Positions 17,445 to 26,908 are shown, counted from the stretch's first letter. The stretch is 64,000 nt of DNA from Nocardioides astragali (GCF_024436375.1 NZ_JAFMZM010000008.1:124001-188000), one strand, 5' to 3'. The notes: generated by a model not told the origin, from the letters alone. A program made the numbers and translations.

Positions 17445-18392
17445 ATGAGGGTCCTGCTCGCGCTCGGCGGAAACGCCATGACGAACGCCGACGGGCGGGC
17501 GCGCCCCGAGGACCAGATCGCGGCGGCCCAGGTGGCGATGGCAGCGGTCGCCGGCCTGCTCGAGCACGACCACGAGGTCGTCATCACCCACGGCAACGGC
17601 CCCCAGGTCGGCAACCTCCTCGTCAAGAACGAGCTGGCCGCGGGCGTCGTACCCCCGGTCCCGCTGGACTGGTGCGGCGCCCAGACCCAGGCCACGCTCG
17701 GCTTCGTCCTCATGGACGCCCTCGACAGCGAGCTGGCGGTCCGCGGGATCGACCGGCGCAGTGCCGCGGTCGTCACCCGCACGCTGGTGGACGCGGACGA
17801 CGACGGCTTCACGACCCCCACCAAGCCGATCGGACGGCACCTGTCCGAGGCCGAGGCCGAGGTGCTGATCAGCCACGGCGAGAGGTGGGAGGACCGCGGC
17901 GAGAAGGGCTGGCGGCGAGTCGTCGCCTCGCCTGAGCCTCTCGAGATCATCGACGCCCCCGCCGTCCTCGCACTGATCGGGGCCGGCTTCGTCGTCATCG
18001 CCAACGGTGGCGGCGGCATCCCGCACGTACGCCGTCCCGACGGGTCGCTCGCGGGTGTCGAGGCGGTCATCGACAAGGACCTCGGTGCGGCCCTCCTCGC
18101 CGAGACGACCGAGGCCGACGTGCTCGTCATCGCCACCGACGTACCGAACGCCGTCATCCGCTACGGCGAGCCGGACGCCCAGCCGCTCGGGCGCGTGAGC
18201 GTCGCGGAGATGCGCGCGCACGCCGAGGACGGGGAGTTCGCCTCCGGCTCGATGGGACCGAAGGTGGACGCGGTGTGCCGCTTCGTCGAGGCCACCGGCC
18301 GCGTCGGCGTGATCACCAGCCTCGACCAGATCACCGCCGCAGTCGCCGGCGACGCCGGCACCGTCGTCGTACCCACCCCCTCCGGTGGTTGA
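17445..18392 (+). CDS. arcC: carbamate kinase
   Basis: A 315-residue amino acid kinase family enzyme that makes ATP and carbamate from carbamoyl phosphate and ADP. Motifs seen: LLALGGNAM at the start, ITHGNGPQVGNLL near residue 46, VIANGGGGIPH near 185 and GSMGPKVDA near 268. No arginine deiminase or catabolic ornithine transcarbamylase is nearby. The neighbours are ring-opening and amide-cleaving genes, so the carbamoyl phosphate may come from ureide breakdown; that is inference. The stop codon lies in a family A palindromic repeat (GGTTGA). Confidence 0.9.
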   Translation: MRVLLALGGNAMTNADGRARPEDQIAAAQVAMAAVAGLLEHDHEVVITHGNGPQVGNLLVKNELAAGVVPPVPLDWCGAQTQATLGFVLMDALDSELAVRGIDRRSAAVVTRTLVDADDDGFTTPTKPIGRHLSEAEAEVLISHGERWEDRGEKGWRRVVASPEPLEIIDAPAVLALIGAGFVVIANGGGGIPHVRRPDGSLAGVEAVIDKDLGAALLAETTEADVLVIATDVPNAVIRYGEPDAQPLGRVSVAEMRAHAEDGEFASGSMGPKVDAVCRFVEATGRVGVITSLDQITAAVAGDAGTVVVPTPSGG

Positions 18393-18419
18393 GGTGCGAA
18401 CGAAGCGAGCCTCGAAACC
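18387..18419. repeat. palindromic repeat, family A, copy 3
   Basis: A 33-bp element that begins GGTTGAGGTGCG and ends CCTCGAAACC. It shares ends and length with the copy at 5493-5527 but has a different central sequence. Its TGA is the stop codon of the carbamate kinase gene. Confidence 0.72.
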
Positions 18420-18443
18420 CCTCCCGAAAGGAAACTGCTGAAC

Positions 18444-19550
18444 ATGCCCAGCGCCATTGAAGTCCGCAAGGTGCCGATCCACTCGGTCGCCGACGCCTCC
18501 GAGCTCACGAAGCTGATCGACGACGGGGTGATCGCGGCCGACCGCGTGTTCGCGATCATCGGCAAGACCGAGGGCAACGGCGGCGTGAACGACTACACCC
18601 GGATCATCGCCGACCGCGCGTTCCGCGAGGCGCTGGTCGCCAAGGGGGCCGACCCCGAGCAGGTCAAGGGCGTCCCGATCGTGTGGTCGGGCGGCACCGA
18701 CGGCGTCATCAGCCCCCACGCCACCATCTTCGCGACGACAGACGTCCCCGAGGACGACCCCTCGCGCGACGAGCTCCGCCTGACCGCCGGCTTCGCGATG
18801 AGCGAGCCGCTCCTGCCCGAGGAGATCGGCTACACCGCGATGATCGAGAAGGTCGCCGCCGGCGTGAAGGTCGCCATGGAGCGGGCCGGGATCACCGATC
18901 CCGCAGACGTGCACTACGTCCAGACCAAGACCCCGCTGCTGACCATCCACACCATCCGCGACGCCAAGTCGCGCGGCAAGGCCGTGTGGACCGAGCACAC
19001 CCACGAGTCGATGGACCTCTCCAACGGCGCCACCGGCCTGGGCATCGCCGTCGCGCTCGGCGAGATCGACATGCCCACCGACGCCGACGTGATGCACAAC
19101 CGCGAGCTCTACTCCTCGGTGGCCTCCTGCTCGTCGGGCGTCGAGCTCGACCAGGCGCAGATCGTCGTCGTCGGCAACGCCACGGGGGTCGGCGGTCGCT
19201 ACCGCATCGGCCACTCGGTGATGAAGGACGCACTGGACGCCGACGGCATCTGGGAGGCCATCCGCTCGGCCGGGCTCGACCTGCCGGAGCGCCCTCGCAC
19301 CAGCGACCTCGACGGCAGGCTGGTCAACGTCTTTCTCAAGTGCGAAGCCAGCCAGGACGGCACGGTCCGCGGTCGGCGCAACGCGATGCTCGACGACTCC
19401 GACGTGCACTGGCACCGCCAGATCAAGGCGTGCGTCGGTGGCGTCACGGCGGCCGTCACCGGCGACCCGGCGGTCTTCGTCTCGGTCTCCGCGGCCCACC
19501 AGGGACCGGAGGGCGGCGGCCCCGTCGCGGCCATCGTCGACCTCGGCTGA
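18444..19550 (+). CDS. ring-opening amidohydrolase (cyanuric acid hydrolase/barbiturase family)
   Basis: A 368-residue member of the AtzD/barbiturase family, which opens six-membered cyclic amides with a threefold toblerone fold and Ser-Lys pairs. The family segments are VWSGGTDGV near residue 79, SCSSGVELD near 228 and VSVSAAHQGPEGGGP near 343; candidate Lys residues lie in GKTEGNGG near 44 and QTKTPLL near 160. Barbiturase converts barbiturate to ureidomalonate in oxidative pyrimidine breakdown, and cyanuric acid hydrolase acts in s-triazine breakdown. The nucleobase permease and molybdenum hydroxylase upstream favour a pyrimidine-like substrate. GAAAGGAAA precedes the ATG. It probably shares a transcript with arcC. 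Confidence 0.9.
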   Translation: MPSAIEVRKVPIHSVADASELTKLIDDGVIAADRVFAIIGKTEGNGGVNDYTRIIADRAFREALVAKGADPEQVKGVPIVWSGGTDGVISPHATIFATTDVPEDDPSRDELRLTAGFAMSEPLLPEEIGYTAMIEKVAAGVKVAMERAGITDPADVHYVQTKTPLLTIHTIRDAKSRGKAVWTEHTHESMDLSNGATGLGIAVALGEIDMPTDADVMHNRELYSSVASCSSGVELDQAQIVVVGNATGVGGRYRIGHSVMKDALDADGIWEAIRSAGLDLPERPRTSDLDGRLVNVFLKCEASQDGTVRGRRNAMLDDSDVHWHRQIKACVGGVTAAVTGDPAVFVSVSAAHQGPEGGGPVAAIVDLG

Positions 19551-19630
19551 CCCGATCACGGGCCGACACACGTACGCCGTCCGGCGGGCCCGGCGGGACA
19601 CTGTCGGTCCGTCGTGATGGGGTGTCGTGC

Positions 19631-22600
19631 GTGAGCAACCCGTCCGCCCTCCAGCCGGCAGCCGTGCGCTACCGGCTGGTCCGACCCGACCGCCAGGTCG
19701 TCGTGCCGGAGCTCGACGAGCACCAGCAGCGCGTGGTCGACCACGAGGGTGGGCCGCTGCTCGTGCTGGCGGGTCCGGGGACGGGCAAGACCACGACGCT
19801 GGTCGAGGCGATCGTGGATCGGGTCGAGCACCGGGGCGCCTCGCCCGACTCCGTCCTGGCGCTCACCTTCTCCCGCAAGGCTGCCGAGCAGCTGCGCGAC
19901 CGCGTCACCGCGCGCGTGGGTCGCACCACGTCCGCCGGGTCCTGCTCGACGTTCCACTCGTTCGCCTACGCGCTGGTGAGGAAGTACGCCCCCGCCGAGC
20001 TCTACGAAGGCGCGATCCGCCTGCTGTCGGCACCGGAGGCCGACGTGGTGCTGCGCGAGCTGCTCGACGACAACCCCGAGTCCGTGGTGTGGCCCGACCA
20101 GCTGCGCCGCGCGGTGGGCACCTTCGGGTTCGTCCGCGAGGTGCAGGCGGTGCTGGCACGGGCACGCGAGAAGGGACTCGACCCGGCGGGCCTGCGCAGC
20201 CTCGGTCTGGAGCACGACCTGCCGGAGCTCGTGTCGGCCGGCCTCTTCATGGAGCAGTACCTCACGATCCTCGACAACCTCGGCGCCACCGACTACTCCG
20301 ACCTGATCCGCCGCGCGGTGATCGAGGCCGAGGCCCACCGCGACGAGCTGCGTGCCCGCTGGACCCACGTGTTCGTGGACGAGTACCAGGACACCGACCC
20401 GGGCCAGGTGGCCCTCCTGCGAGCCCTGGCCGGCGACGGGCGCAACCTGACGGTGGTCGGTGACCCCCACCAGTCCATCTACGGCTTCCGCGGTGCCGAC
20501 GTCCGCGGCATCCTCGACTTCCCCACGAGCTTCCCGACCGCTGACGGGCGGCCGGCCCCGACCGTGGTGCTGCGGCGCACCCGTCGGTTCGGTCCGCGCC
20601 TGATGCTGGCCGCAGGCCGCGTCGCGGGCCGGCTCACGCTGACCGGCTCCATCGCCGCGGAGGCACGCGAGGAGTTCCTCTCCCCGGAGGCGGTGCCGGG
20701 GCCGCACGGGGACGGCCGCGTGGAGGTCGTCACCTACGACACCGAGCGCGCCGAGGCCGAGCGGCTGGCCGACCTGCTGCGCAGGGCGCACCTCGAGGAC
20801 GGCATCGCGTGGGACCGGATGGCCGTGCTGGTGCGCTCCGGCCGCACCAGCATCCCGCCCCTGCGCCGGGCGCTGGCCGCCGCGGGAGTCCCGGTCGAGG
20901 TGGCCTCCGACGACCTGCCGCTGGTGCGCGACCCCGCCGTCCTTCCCCTCCTCGACGCGCTGCGCGCCGTGGTCAACCTCGACAACGACGACCCCGACTC
21001 GCCCGACTTCCTCGACCCGGGCCGGATCGAGTCGTTGCTCCTGTCGCCGCTCGGGGGCCTCGACGCGTCCGACCTGCGTGCCCTCGTCCGCCGCCTGCGC
21101 ATCCGGGAGAAGGAGCAGCCGGAGGCGAGTGCCCGTCGCACGTCCCGTGAGCTGCTGCGGCTCTCCGTGGTCGAGCCGGGCTTCCTCGACGGGCTCGAGG
21201 GTCCCGACGTCGAGCGGGCCGGTGCCCTGGCGGCCCTGCTGCGCGAAGGGGCGCGGATGCTGGCCGACCGGGCCGGGGTCGAGGACGTCCTGTGGCACCT
21301 GTGGTCGACCACGTCCTGGCCGCAGCGGCTGCGCCGCCAGGTCGACCAGGGGGGAGCGGGTGCCCGGCGCGCCCACCGCGACCTCGACGCCATCGTCGCG
21401 CTCTTCGAGCTCGCCTCCCGGGCGGTCGACCAGCGCGATCACGTCGGTGTCGCCGCGTTCTTCGCCAGCCTCGTCGCCCAGCAGCTGCCGGCCGACACCC
21501 TCGCCGAGCGGGGCGTACGGGGCGCGGCGGTCCGGCTGCTCACCGCCCACCGCTCCAAGGGGCTCGAGTGGGACCTCGTCGTCGTCGCGCACGTCCAGCA
21601 GGAGGGCTGGCCCGACCTGCGCCGGCGAGCGACGCTGCTGGGCGCCGACCGGATCGGCGTCGACGGCTCCGGCCACCCCGACCTCGTCCCACCCGTCACC
21701 ACCCGCGCCCTCCTGATGGAGGAGCGCCGCCTGTTCTACGTCGCCTGCACCCGTGCCCGCCGCCGGCTGGTGGTGAGCGCGGTGCGCTCGCCCGAGGACG
21801 ACGGGGAGCAGCCGTCGCGGTTCCTCGAGGAGCTCGGCGTCACGATCGAGCACCAGGACGGCCGGCCGCCTCGCCCGCTGTCGCTCGGGGGTCTGGTGGC
21901 CGAGCTGCGCCGCACCGCCGCGGACCCCGAGGTCTCGACGCCGATGCGGGAGGCGGCGGCCCGTCGGCTCGCAGCCCTCGCGGCCGAGGAGGTGGACGGC
22001 CGCCAGCTGGTGCCCTCCGCCGACCCCTCCACGTGGTGGGGCACCCGCAGCGCCACCCGGTCCGTCGAGCCGATCCGCGCCCCGGAGCGGCCGGTCCCGA
22101 TCTCGGCCAGCATGCTCGAGTCGATCCTCGTCTGCCCGGCGCAGTGGTTCCTCGAGCGCGAGGCCGGCGGCGTCTCCGCCGTGCACCAGTCGGCCAACCT
22201 GGGCCAGGTCCTGCACGCCCTCGCCGAGCGCGTCGCCGGCGGTGACCTCCCCGCCGAGGTCGAGCCGCTGATGGCGGAGGTGGAGGCGATCTGGGACCGG
22301 CTGGCCTTCCGCACGCCGTGGTCCCGCCAGCGCGAGCTCGCCCGGATCCGCAAGGCGGTGGCCCGGTTCGTGCAGTGGCACCTCGACAACCCCCGCGAGG
22401 TCCTCGGCGCCGAGCAGCGCTTCCAGAGCGTCGTCGACGTCGACGGCGTCCCCGTCCTGCTGACCGGGTTCGCCGACCGGCTCGAGATCGACGACGCCGG
22501 GCGGGTGGTGGTCGTGGACTTCAAGAGCGCCCGCACCCCGCCGTCCGGCCCGGCCGTCGCGGCCAACCTCCAGCTCGCGCTCTACCAGTACGCCGTCGAC

Positions 22601-22882
22601 GCCGGGGCCCTCGACGACGCGGCCGGCCGGTCGGTCAGCTCGGGTGGTGCCGAGCTCGTCCAGCTGGGCATCGACGACGACTCCGCGGACGCCAGGGTGC
22701 AGGGCCAGCCGGCGCACGCCGACGACGGTCCCGAACGTGCCGTGCTGCGCGCCGGACTGGCCCGCGCGGCGGCGCTGGTGCGTGACGAGACCTTCCCGGC
22801 CACCTCGGGACCGCACTGCCGCGACTGCACGTTCGTCGCCATCTGCCCGGCCAGGGGCGCGGGGAGCGTGACCGTCCAGTGA
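19631..22882 (+). CDS. adnA: helicase-nuclease AdnA-like subunit
   Basis: A 1083-residue UvrD-type motor with a C-terminal RecB-like nuclease, the first subunit of a mycobacterial-type AdnAB machine that resects double-strand breaks. Seen: Walker A AGPGTGKTTT near residue 45, Walker B VDEYQDTD near 247, GDPHQSIYGFRGAD near 276, YVACTRARRRL near 701 and the nuclease motif VVVDFKSAR near 960. One Cys in ILVCPAQWFLE and the CRDCTFVAICP cluster near 1061 fit an iron-sulfur staple. GTG at 19631 has GGGG 8 nt upstream; GTG at 19622 is an alternative. It overlaps adnB by 4 nt. Confidence 0.88.
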   Translation: MSNPSALQPAAVRYRLVRPDRQVVVPELDEHQQRVVDHEGGPLLVLAGPGTGKTTTLVEAIVDRVEHRGASPDSVLALTFSRKAAEQLRDRVTARVGRTTSAGSCSTFHSFAYALVRKYAPAELYEGAIRLLSAPEADVVLRELLDDNPESVVWPDQLRRAVGTFGFVREVQAVLARAREKGLDPAGLRSLGLEHDLPELVSAGLFMEQYLTILDNLGATDYSDLIRRAVIEAEAHRDELRARWTHVFVDEYQDTDPGQVALLRALAGDGRNLTVVGDPHQSIYGFRGADVRGILDFPTSFPTADGRPAPTVVLRRTRRFGPRLMLAAGRVAGRLTLTGSIAAEAREEFLSPEAVPGPHGDGRVEVVTYDTERAEAERLADLLRRAHLEDGIAWDRMAVLVRSGRTSIPPLRRALAAAGVPVEVASDDLPLVRDPAVLPLLDALRAVVNLDNDDPDSPDFLDPGRIESLLLSPLGGLDASDLRALVRRLRIREKEQPEASARRTSRELLRLSVVEPGFLDGLEGPDVERAGALAALLREGARMLADRAGVEDVLWHLWSTTSWPQRLRRQVDQGGAGARRAHRDLDAIVALFELASRAVDQRDHVGVAAFFASLVAQQLPADTLAERGVRGAAVRLLTAHRSKGLEWDLVVVAHVQQEGWPDLRRRATLLGADRIGVDGSGHPDLVPPVTTRALLMEERRLFYVACTRARRRLVVSAVRSPEDDGEQPSRFLEELGVTIEHQDGRPPRPLSLGGLVAELRRTAADPEVSTPMREAAARRLAALAAEEVDGRQLVPSADPSTWWGTRSATRSVEPIRAPERPVPISASMLESILVCPAQWFLEREAGGVSAVHQSANLGQVLHALAERVAGGDLPAEVEPLMAEVEAIWDRLAFRTPWSRQRELARIRKAVARFVQWHLDNPREVLGAEQRFQSVVDVDGVPVLLTGFADRLEIDDAGRVVVVDFKSARTPPSGPAVAANLQLALYQYAVDAGALDDAAGRSVSSGGAELVQLGIDDDSADARVQGQPAHADDGPERAVLRAGLARAAALVRDETFPATSGPHCRDCTFVAICPARGAGSVTVQ

Positions 22883-25800
22883 CCGAGCAGACCGAGCAGA
22901 CCGAGCAGACCCAGCAGGTCCAGCCGATCCGGATCGACACGCCCGCGGACCTCGCCGCGCTGATGGGCGGTCACGCCCCCAGCGACGAGCAATGGGCGGC
23001 GATCACCTCACCGCTGCGCCCCACGGTCGTGGTGGCGGGGGCCGGCAGTGGCAAGACCACCCTCATGGCGCAGCGCGTCGTGTGGCTGGTGGCGACCGGG
23101 AAGGTCCGCCCCGAGGAGGTGCTCGGCCTGACCTTCACGACCAAGGCCGCGGCCGAGCTGCGCCACCGGGTCACCGCGGCGCTCGGTGCGGCCGGGCTGC
23201 TCGACCGCTCGGTCGTCGCGGAGGGCGAGGACGTGCTCGAGCCCACGGTCGCGACCTACCACGCCTATGCCGCGACGTTGCTGACCGACCATGGCCTGCG
23301 CATCGGCCACGAGCCCGACACCCGCGTGGTCTCCGATGCCTCCCGCTACCAGCTCGGCGCGCGCGTCATCGAGCGCTTCACGGGCCACATCGAGCTGCTG
23401 ACCGATCACCCGGCCACCGCCATCCAGAACCTCCTCGCCCTCGACGGGTCGATGAGCGAGCACCTCGTCGACGAGGACGACGTCCGCCGCTTCGACGCCG
23501 AGGCGCGCCGCGGCTTCGAGCGCGCGATCGAGGAGGAGCAGGCGGGCAAGGCCCGCAAGACCTACCTCGAGCCGCCCGCGAAGGCGATCCACGCGATCGA
23601 CCGGCGTGCCGAGCTGCTCCAGCTGGTCAGTGGCTACCGTCGGCTCAAGGCCGACCTCGGGTTGATGGACTTCGGCGACCAGATCGCGCTGGCCGCCCGG
23701 CTCGTGGACGACCAGCCGGAGGTGGGCGAGCTCGAGCGGGCGCGCTTCAAGGTCGTGCTGCTCGACGAATACCAGGACACGTCCGTCGCCCAGGCGACCA
23801 TGCTGTCCCGGCTCTTCTCCGGACCCGACCCCGACCACGGCCTGGGCCACCCGGTCATGGCGGTCGGTGACCCCAACCAGGCGATCTACGGCTGGCGCGG
23901 TGCCTCGGTGTCCAACATCCTCAACTTCGCCGACACGTTCCCCGCCTCCGACGGCGAGCCGGGTCGCCTGCCGCTGACGGTCAACCGCCGCTCCGACCGC
24001 CGCATCCTCGACGTCGCCAACCGGCTCGCCGAGCCGCTGCTCGCGGCCTACGGCGACAAGGTCGCCCGGCTCCGCGCCGCCGACATCGCGGGCGAGGGAC
24101 ACGTCGAGGCCCACGTCCACGAGCGCGCCGTCGACGAGCTGGCCTGGCTGGCCGGGGCGGTCCAGCAGGTCCACGACGCCGGCACCGACTGGTCCGAGGT
24201 GGGCGTGCTGAGCCGCGACAACGCGCAGGCGGAGGAGGTCTACGACGCCCTCACGTCGGCCGGGATCCCGGTCGAGATCGTCGGTCTCTCGGGCCTGATC
24301 CGCCTTCCCGAGGTGGCCGAGGTGGTCGCCACCCTGACCCTCCTCCACGACGTCACCGCCAACGCCTCGATGCTCACCCTGCTCACCGGGCCGCGCTGGG
24401 CGCTCGGACCGCGCGACCTGAGGCTCCTGGCCCTGCGGGCCGCCGAGATCACCGGCGTCCGCGGACGCAAGGAGGCCGCGTCCATCGCCGACCAGCTCCT
24501 GCAGATCGCCGACGGCATCGACGCCGCCGAGCTGCCCGCGCTGAGCGACGCCGTGGAGTCGCCCGGCGACGCGGCCTACTCGCCGGAGGCCCTCGAGCGC
24601 TGCGCCCTCCTGGCCGCCGAGCTGCGGCGGCTGCGCGCCCACGTGGGGGACCCGCTCCTCGACGTGGTCCGGCGCATCATCGACACGACCGGGGTCGACG
24701 TCGAGCTCGCGTCGGCGACCTCACCTGCGGCCGCCGCGCGCCGCGACAACCTCGATCTGTTCGTCAAGGCCGTGGCGGAGTTCCAGTCGGTCGACGGCGA
24801 CGTGACGCTTCCTGCCCTGCTGGCCTACCTCACCGCGGAGGACGACCAGGGCAACGGCCTCGACGTCGCCACCCCGACCGCCGCCGACTCGGTCAAGCTG
24901 CTCACGGTCCACCGCGCCAAGGGCCTGGAGTGGTCGTCGGTCTTCTGCGTGGGCGTGGGGGAGAGCCGCTTCCCCAGCAACCGGTCGCGCACCCTGTGGA
25001 CGTCCTCGCCTGCGGTGCTGCCTGCCCCGCTGCGCGGCGACCGGGTCGACCAGCCGCAGCTGGCCGGACACGACAAGGCCGCCCTCGACGCCTACCGCGC
25101 CGCCACCCGCGCCCACGACGCGGAGGAGGAGCTGCGGCTGGGCTACGTCGCCTTCACGCGCGCCGCCCACCACCTTGCGGTGACGTCCTACGTCTGGGGC
25201 CAGCGCGCGACGGCGTTCGGCCCCTCCGCCTACCAACGAGTGGTGCGCGACCAGCTAGAGGAGTGGGGCCAGCCGGCGGAGCGCTGGCTGGAGAAGCCGA
25301 CGGGCAAGGCACCCAACCCCAACGACGACGTCGATGCCTCGCGTCCCTGGCCGGTGCCGGGACCGGGTGAGGAGGCACGGCGCCGGCTCGCCGCCGCCGA
25401 GCTCGTGCGCACCGTCGACCCCACCGCACCCGACGAGGGCCTCGACGTCGTCGAGGCGGCCCGGGTGGCGGAGTGGGACGACGAGCTGGCCCAGCTGCTC
25501 ACCGAGGCCCGGGCCGAGCGCGCCACGTCGGTGGACCTGCCGCTCCCGAGCAGCCTGTCCGCCACGTCGGTGGCCCGGCTGCGCGACGACCCGGAGGGCT
25601 TCGCCCGCGAGCTGGCGCGTCCGATGCCGCGGCCTCCGGCGCCGGCCGCACGGTTCGGCACTGCCTTCCACGCGTGGGTCGAGGACCGGTTCGGCCAGCA
25701 GGCCCTGATCGAGCCCGACGAGCTGCCGGGGCGGGCCGACGCGGGCATCGACGACGAGGCCGACCTCGGTGAGGTGGTCAAGCGTTTCGAGGACGGGCCG

Positions 25801-26151
25801 TTCGGTGACCGAGCCCCCCACGCGGTCGAGGCGCCCTTCGCACTGGTCCTCGCCGGCCAGGTGGTGCGCGGCCGCATCGACGCGGTCTACGCCGAGCCCG
25901 ACGAGTCGGGAGGCGGCTACCTCGTCGTGGACTGGAAGACAAGCCGGCACGAGACCGCCGACCCGCTCCAGCTCGCCCTCTACCGGCTGGCCTGGTCGGA
26001 GCTCACCGGCACGCCCCTGGCGCGAGTGCGAGCCGCCTTCCACTACGTCCGGTCGGGTCGCACGGTCGAGCTGGACGATCTTCCCGACCGGGAAGGACTG
26101 GAGGAGATCCTCAGCGCGGCGCCCCGACAGGCCGGGCCAGCGCGGCCGTGA
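22879..26151 (+). CDS. adnB: helicase-nuclease AdnB-like subunit
   Basis: A 1090-residue partner of AdnA with the same UvrD motor plus RecB-like nuclease layout. Seen: GAGSGKTTLM near residue 53, DEYQDTSVAQ near 295, GDPNQAIYGWRGAS near 331, HRAKGLEWSSVF near 677, GYVAFTRAAHHLAV near 755 and VVDWKTSRH near 1015. Cysteines of an iron staple are absent, as expected for this subunit. The start GTG overlaps the adnA stop. The N-terminus is a low-complexity TEQTEQTEQTQQ run, probably a slipped 9-bp repeat. The 3' end overlaps the convergent deoD gene by 41 nt. Confidence 0.88.
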   Translation: MTEQTEQTEQTQQVQPIRIDTPADLAALMGGHAPSDEQWAAITSPLRPTVVVAGAGSGKTTLMAQRVVWLVATGKVRPEEVLGLTFTTKAAAELRHRVTAALGAAGLLDRSVVAEGEDVLEPTVATYHAYAATLLTDHGLRIGHEPDTRVVSDASRYQLGARVIERFTGHIELLTDHPATAIQNLLALDGSMSEHLVDEDDVRRFDAEARRGFERAIEEEQAGKARKTYLEPPAKAIHAIDRRAELLQLVSGYRRLKADLGLMDFGDQIALAARLVDDQPEVGELERARFKVVLLDEYQDTSVAQATMLSRLFSGPDPDHGLGHPVMAVGDPNQAIYGWRGASVSNILNFADTFPASDGEPGRLPLTVNRRSDRRILDVANRLAEPLLAAYGDKVARLRAADIAGEGHVEAHVHERAVDELAWLAGAVQQVHDAGTDWSEVGVLSRDNAQAEEVYDALTSAGIPVEIVGLSGLIRLPEVAEVVATLTLLHDVTANASMLTLLTGPRWALGPRDLRLLALRAAEITGVRGRKEAASIADQLLQIADGIDAAELPALSDAVESPGDAAYSPEALERCALLAAELRRLRAHVGDPLLDVVRRIIDTTGVDVELASATSPAAAARRDNLDLFVKAVAEFQSVDGDVTLPALLAYLTAEDDQGNGLDVATPTAADSVKLLTVHRAKGLEWSSVFCVGVGESRFPSNRSRTLWTSSPAVLPAPLRGDRVDQPQLAGHDKAALDAYRAATRAHDAEEELRLGYVAFTRAAHHLAVTSYVWGQRATAFGPSAYQRVVRDQLEEWGQPAERWLEKPTGKAPNPNDDVDASRPWPVPGPGEEARRRLAAAELVRTVDPTAPDEGLDVVEAARVAEWDDELAQLLTEARAERATSVDLPLPSSLSATSVARLRDDPEGFARELARPMPRPPAPAARFGTAFHAWVEDRFGQQALIEPDELPGRADAGIDDEADLGEVVKRFEDGPFGDRAPHAVEAPFALVLAGQVVRGRIDAVYAEPDESGGGYLVVDWKTSRHETADPLQLALYRLAWSELTGTPLARVRAAFHYVRSGRTVELDDLPDREGLEEILSAAPRQAGPARP

Positions 26152-26842
26152 GCGCGATGTCGACCATCTCGCCGAAGGTCTGCTCACGCTCCAGCGAGGT
26201 GGTCTCCTCTCCGGTCACGATGTGGTCGGAGACCGTGCAGATCGCGAGAGCCTTGCGCCCGTGCTTCGCGGCGAGCGTGTAGAGCGCGCTCGCCTCCATC
26301 TCGACCGCCAGCACGCCGTACTTCACCATCTCGCCCAGGAGCTCGGGCCGGGCCGGGTAGAACGAGTCGCTGGAGAAGATCAGGCCGACGTGGAAGGGCG
26401 AGCCACCCTCGCGTGTCTCGGCCGCCTCGACGGCCCCGCGCAGCAGGCCGAAGTCGGCCACGGGGGCGTAGTCGATGCCGTGGAAGGCGATCCGGTTCAT
26501 CGAGGAGTCGGTGCACGCACCGGACGCGATGATGACGTCGCGCACGCCCACGTCCGCCGTGACCGCTCCGCACGAGCCGACGCGCACGATCGAGGCGACG
26601 TCGTAGTCCGTGAACAGCTCGTTGACGTAGATCGACATCGACGGCTGGCCCATCCCCGAGCCCTGGACGGAGACCGGGTGGCCGTTCCACGTGCCGGTGA
26701 AGCCGTACATCCCGCGGACCTCGCTGTAGCACCGGGCGTCGTCGAGGAAGGTCTCCGCGATCCACTTCGCCCGCAGCGGGTCGCCGGGGAGCAGGACGGT
26801 GGGGGCGATGTCGCCGGGCTGGGCGGCGATATGGGTGCTCAC
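26111..26842 (-). CDS. deoD: purine-nucleoside phosphorylase, DeoD type
   Basis: A 243-residue hexameric-type purine nucleoside phosphorylase that splits purine nucleosides with phosphate to base and ribose-1-phosphate. Seen: VLLPGDPLRAKWIAE near residue 16, GSGMGQPSMSIY near 61, RVGSCGAV near 86, VEMEASALY near 178 and CTVSDHIVTGE near 201, which carries the catalytic Asp. GTG start; a TAGGCT box ends 7 nt upstream. It converges on adnB and their coding ends overlap. In mycobacteria this slot is occupied by other genes, so it may be a local insertion. Confidence 0.92.
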   Translation of the reverse strand: MSTHIAAQPGDIAPTVLLPGDPLRAKWIAETFLDDARCYSEVRGMYGFTGTWNGHPVSVQGSGMGQPSMSIYVNELFTDYDVASIVRVGSCGAVTADVGVRDVIIASGACTDSSMNRIAFHGIDYAPVADFGLLRGAVEAAETREGGSPFHVGLIFSSDSFYPARPELLGEMVKYGVLAVEMEASALYTLAAKHGRKALAICTVSDHIVTGEETTSLEREQTFGEMVDIALTAALARPVGAPR

Positions 26843-26849
26843 GGCGCCC

Positions 26850-26855
26850 AGCCTA
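26850..26855 (-). promoter_or_regulatory. -10 box for leaderless deoD mRNA
   Basis: On the minus strand TAGGCT ends 7 nt before the GTG start. It is divergent from the nudC -10 box at 26897-26902. Confidence 0.5.
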
Positions 26856-26896
26856 GGGCCACGAGCACCGGCGCCTGAGTGCCGTAGGGCCGCCGC

Positions 26897-26902
26897 TAGC
26901 CT
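26897..26902 (+). promoter_or_regulatory. -10 box for leaderless nudC mRNA
   Basis: TAGCCT ends 6 nt before the GTG start at 26909. Confidence 0.5.
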
Positions 26903-26908
26903 GACGGT

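Noticed and set aside
19556..22816. Antisense open frame of over 1000 codons opposite adnA
   Set aside because: Shadow of a strongly coding gene; low-complexity composition and no start signal.
22879..22920. TEQ tandem repeat at the AdnB start as a functional element
   Set aside because: It is a short slipped 9-bp repeat before the motor domain, with no sign of selection visible here.
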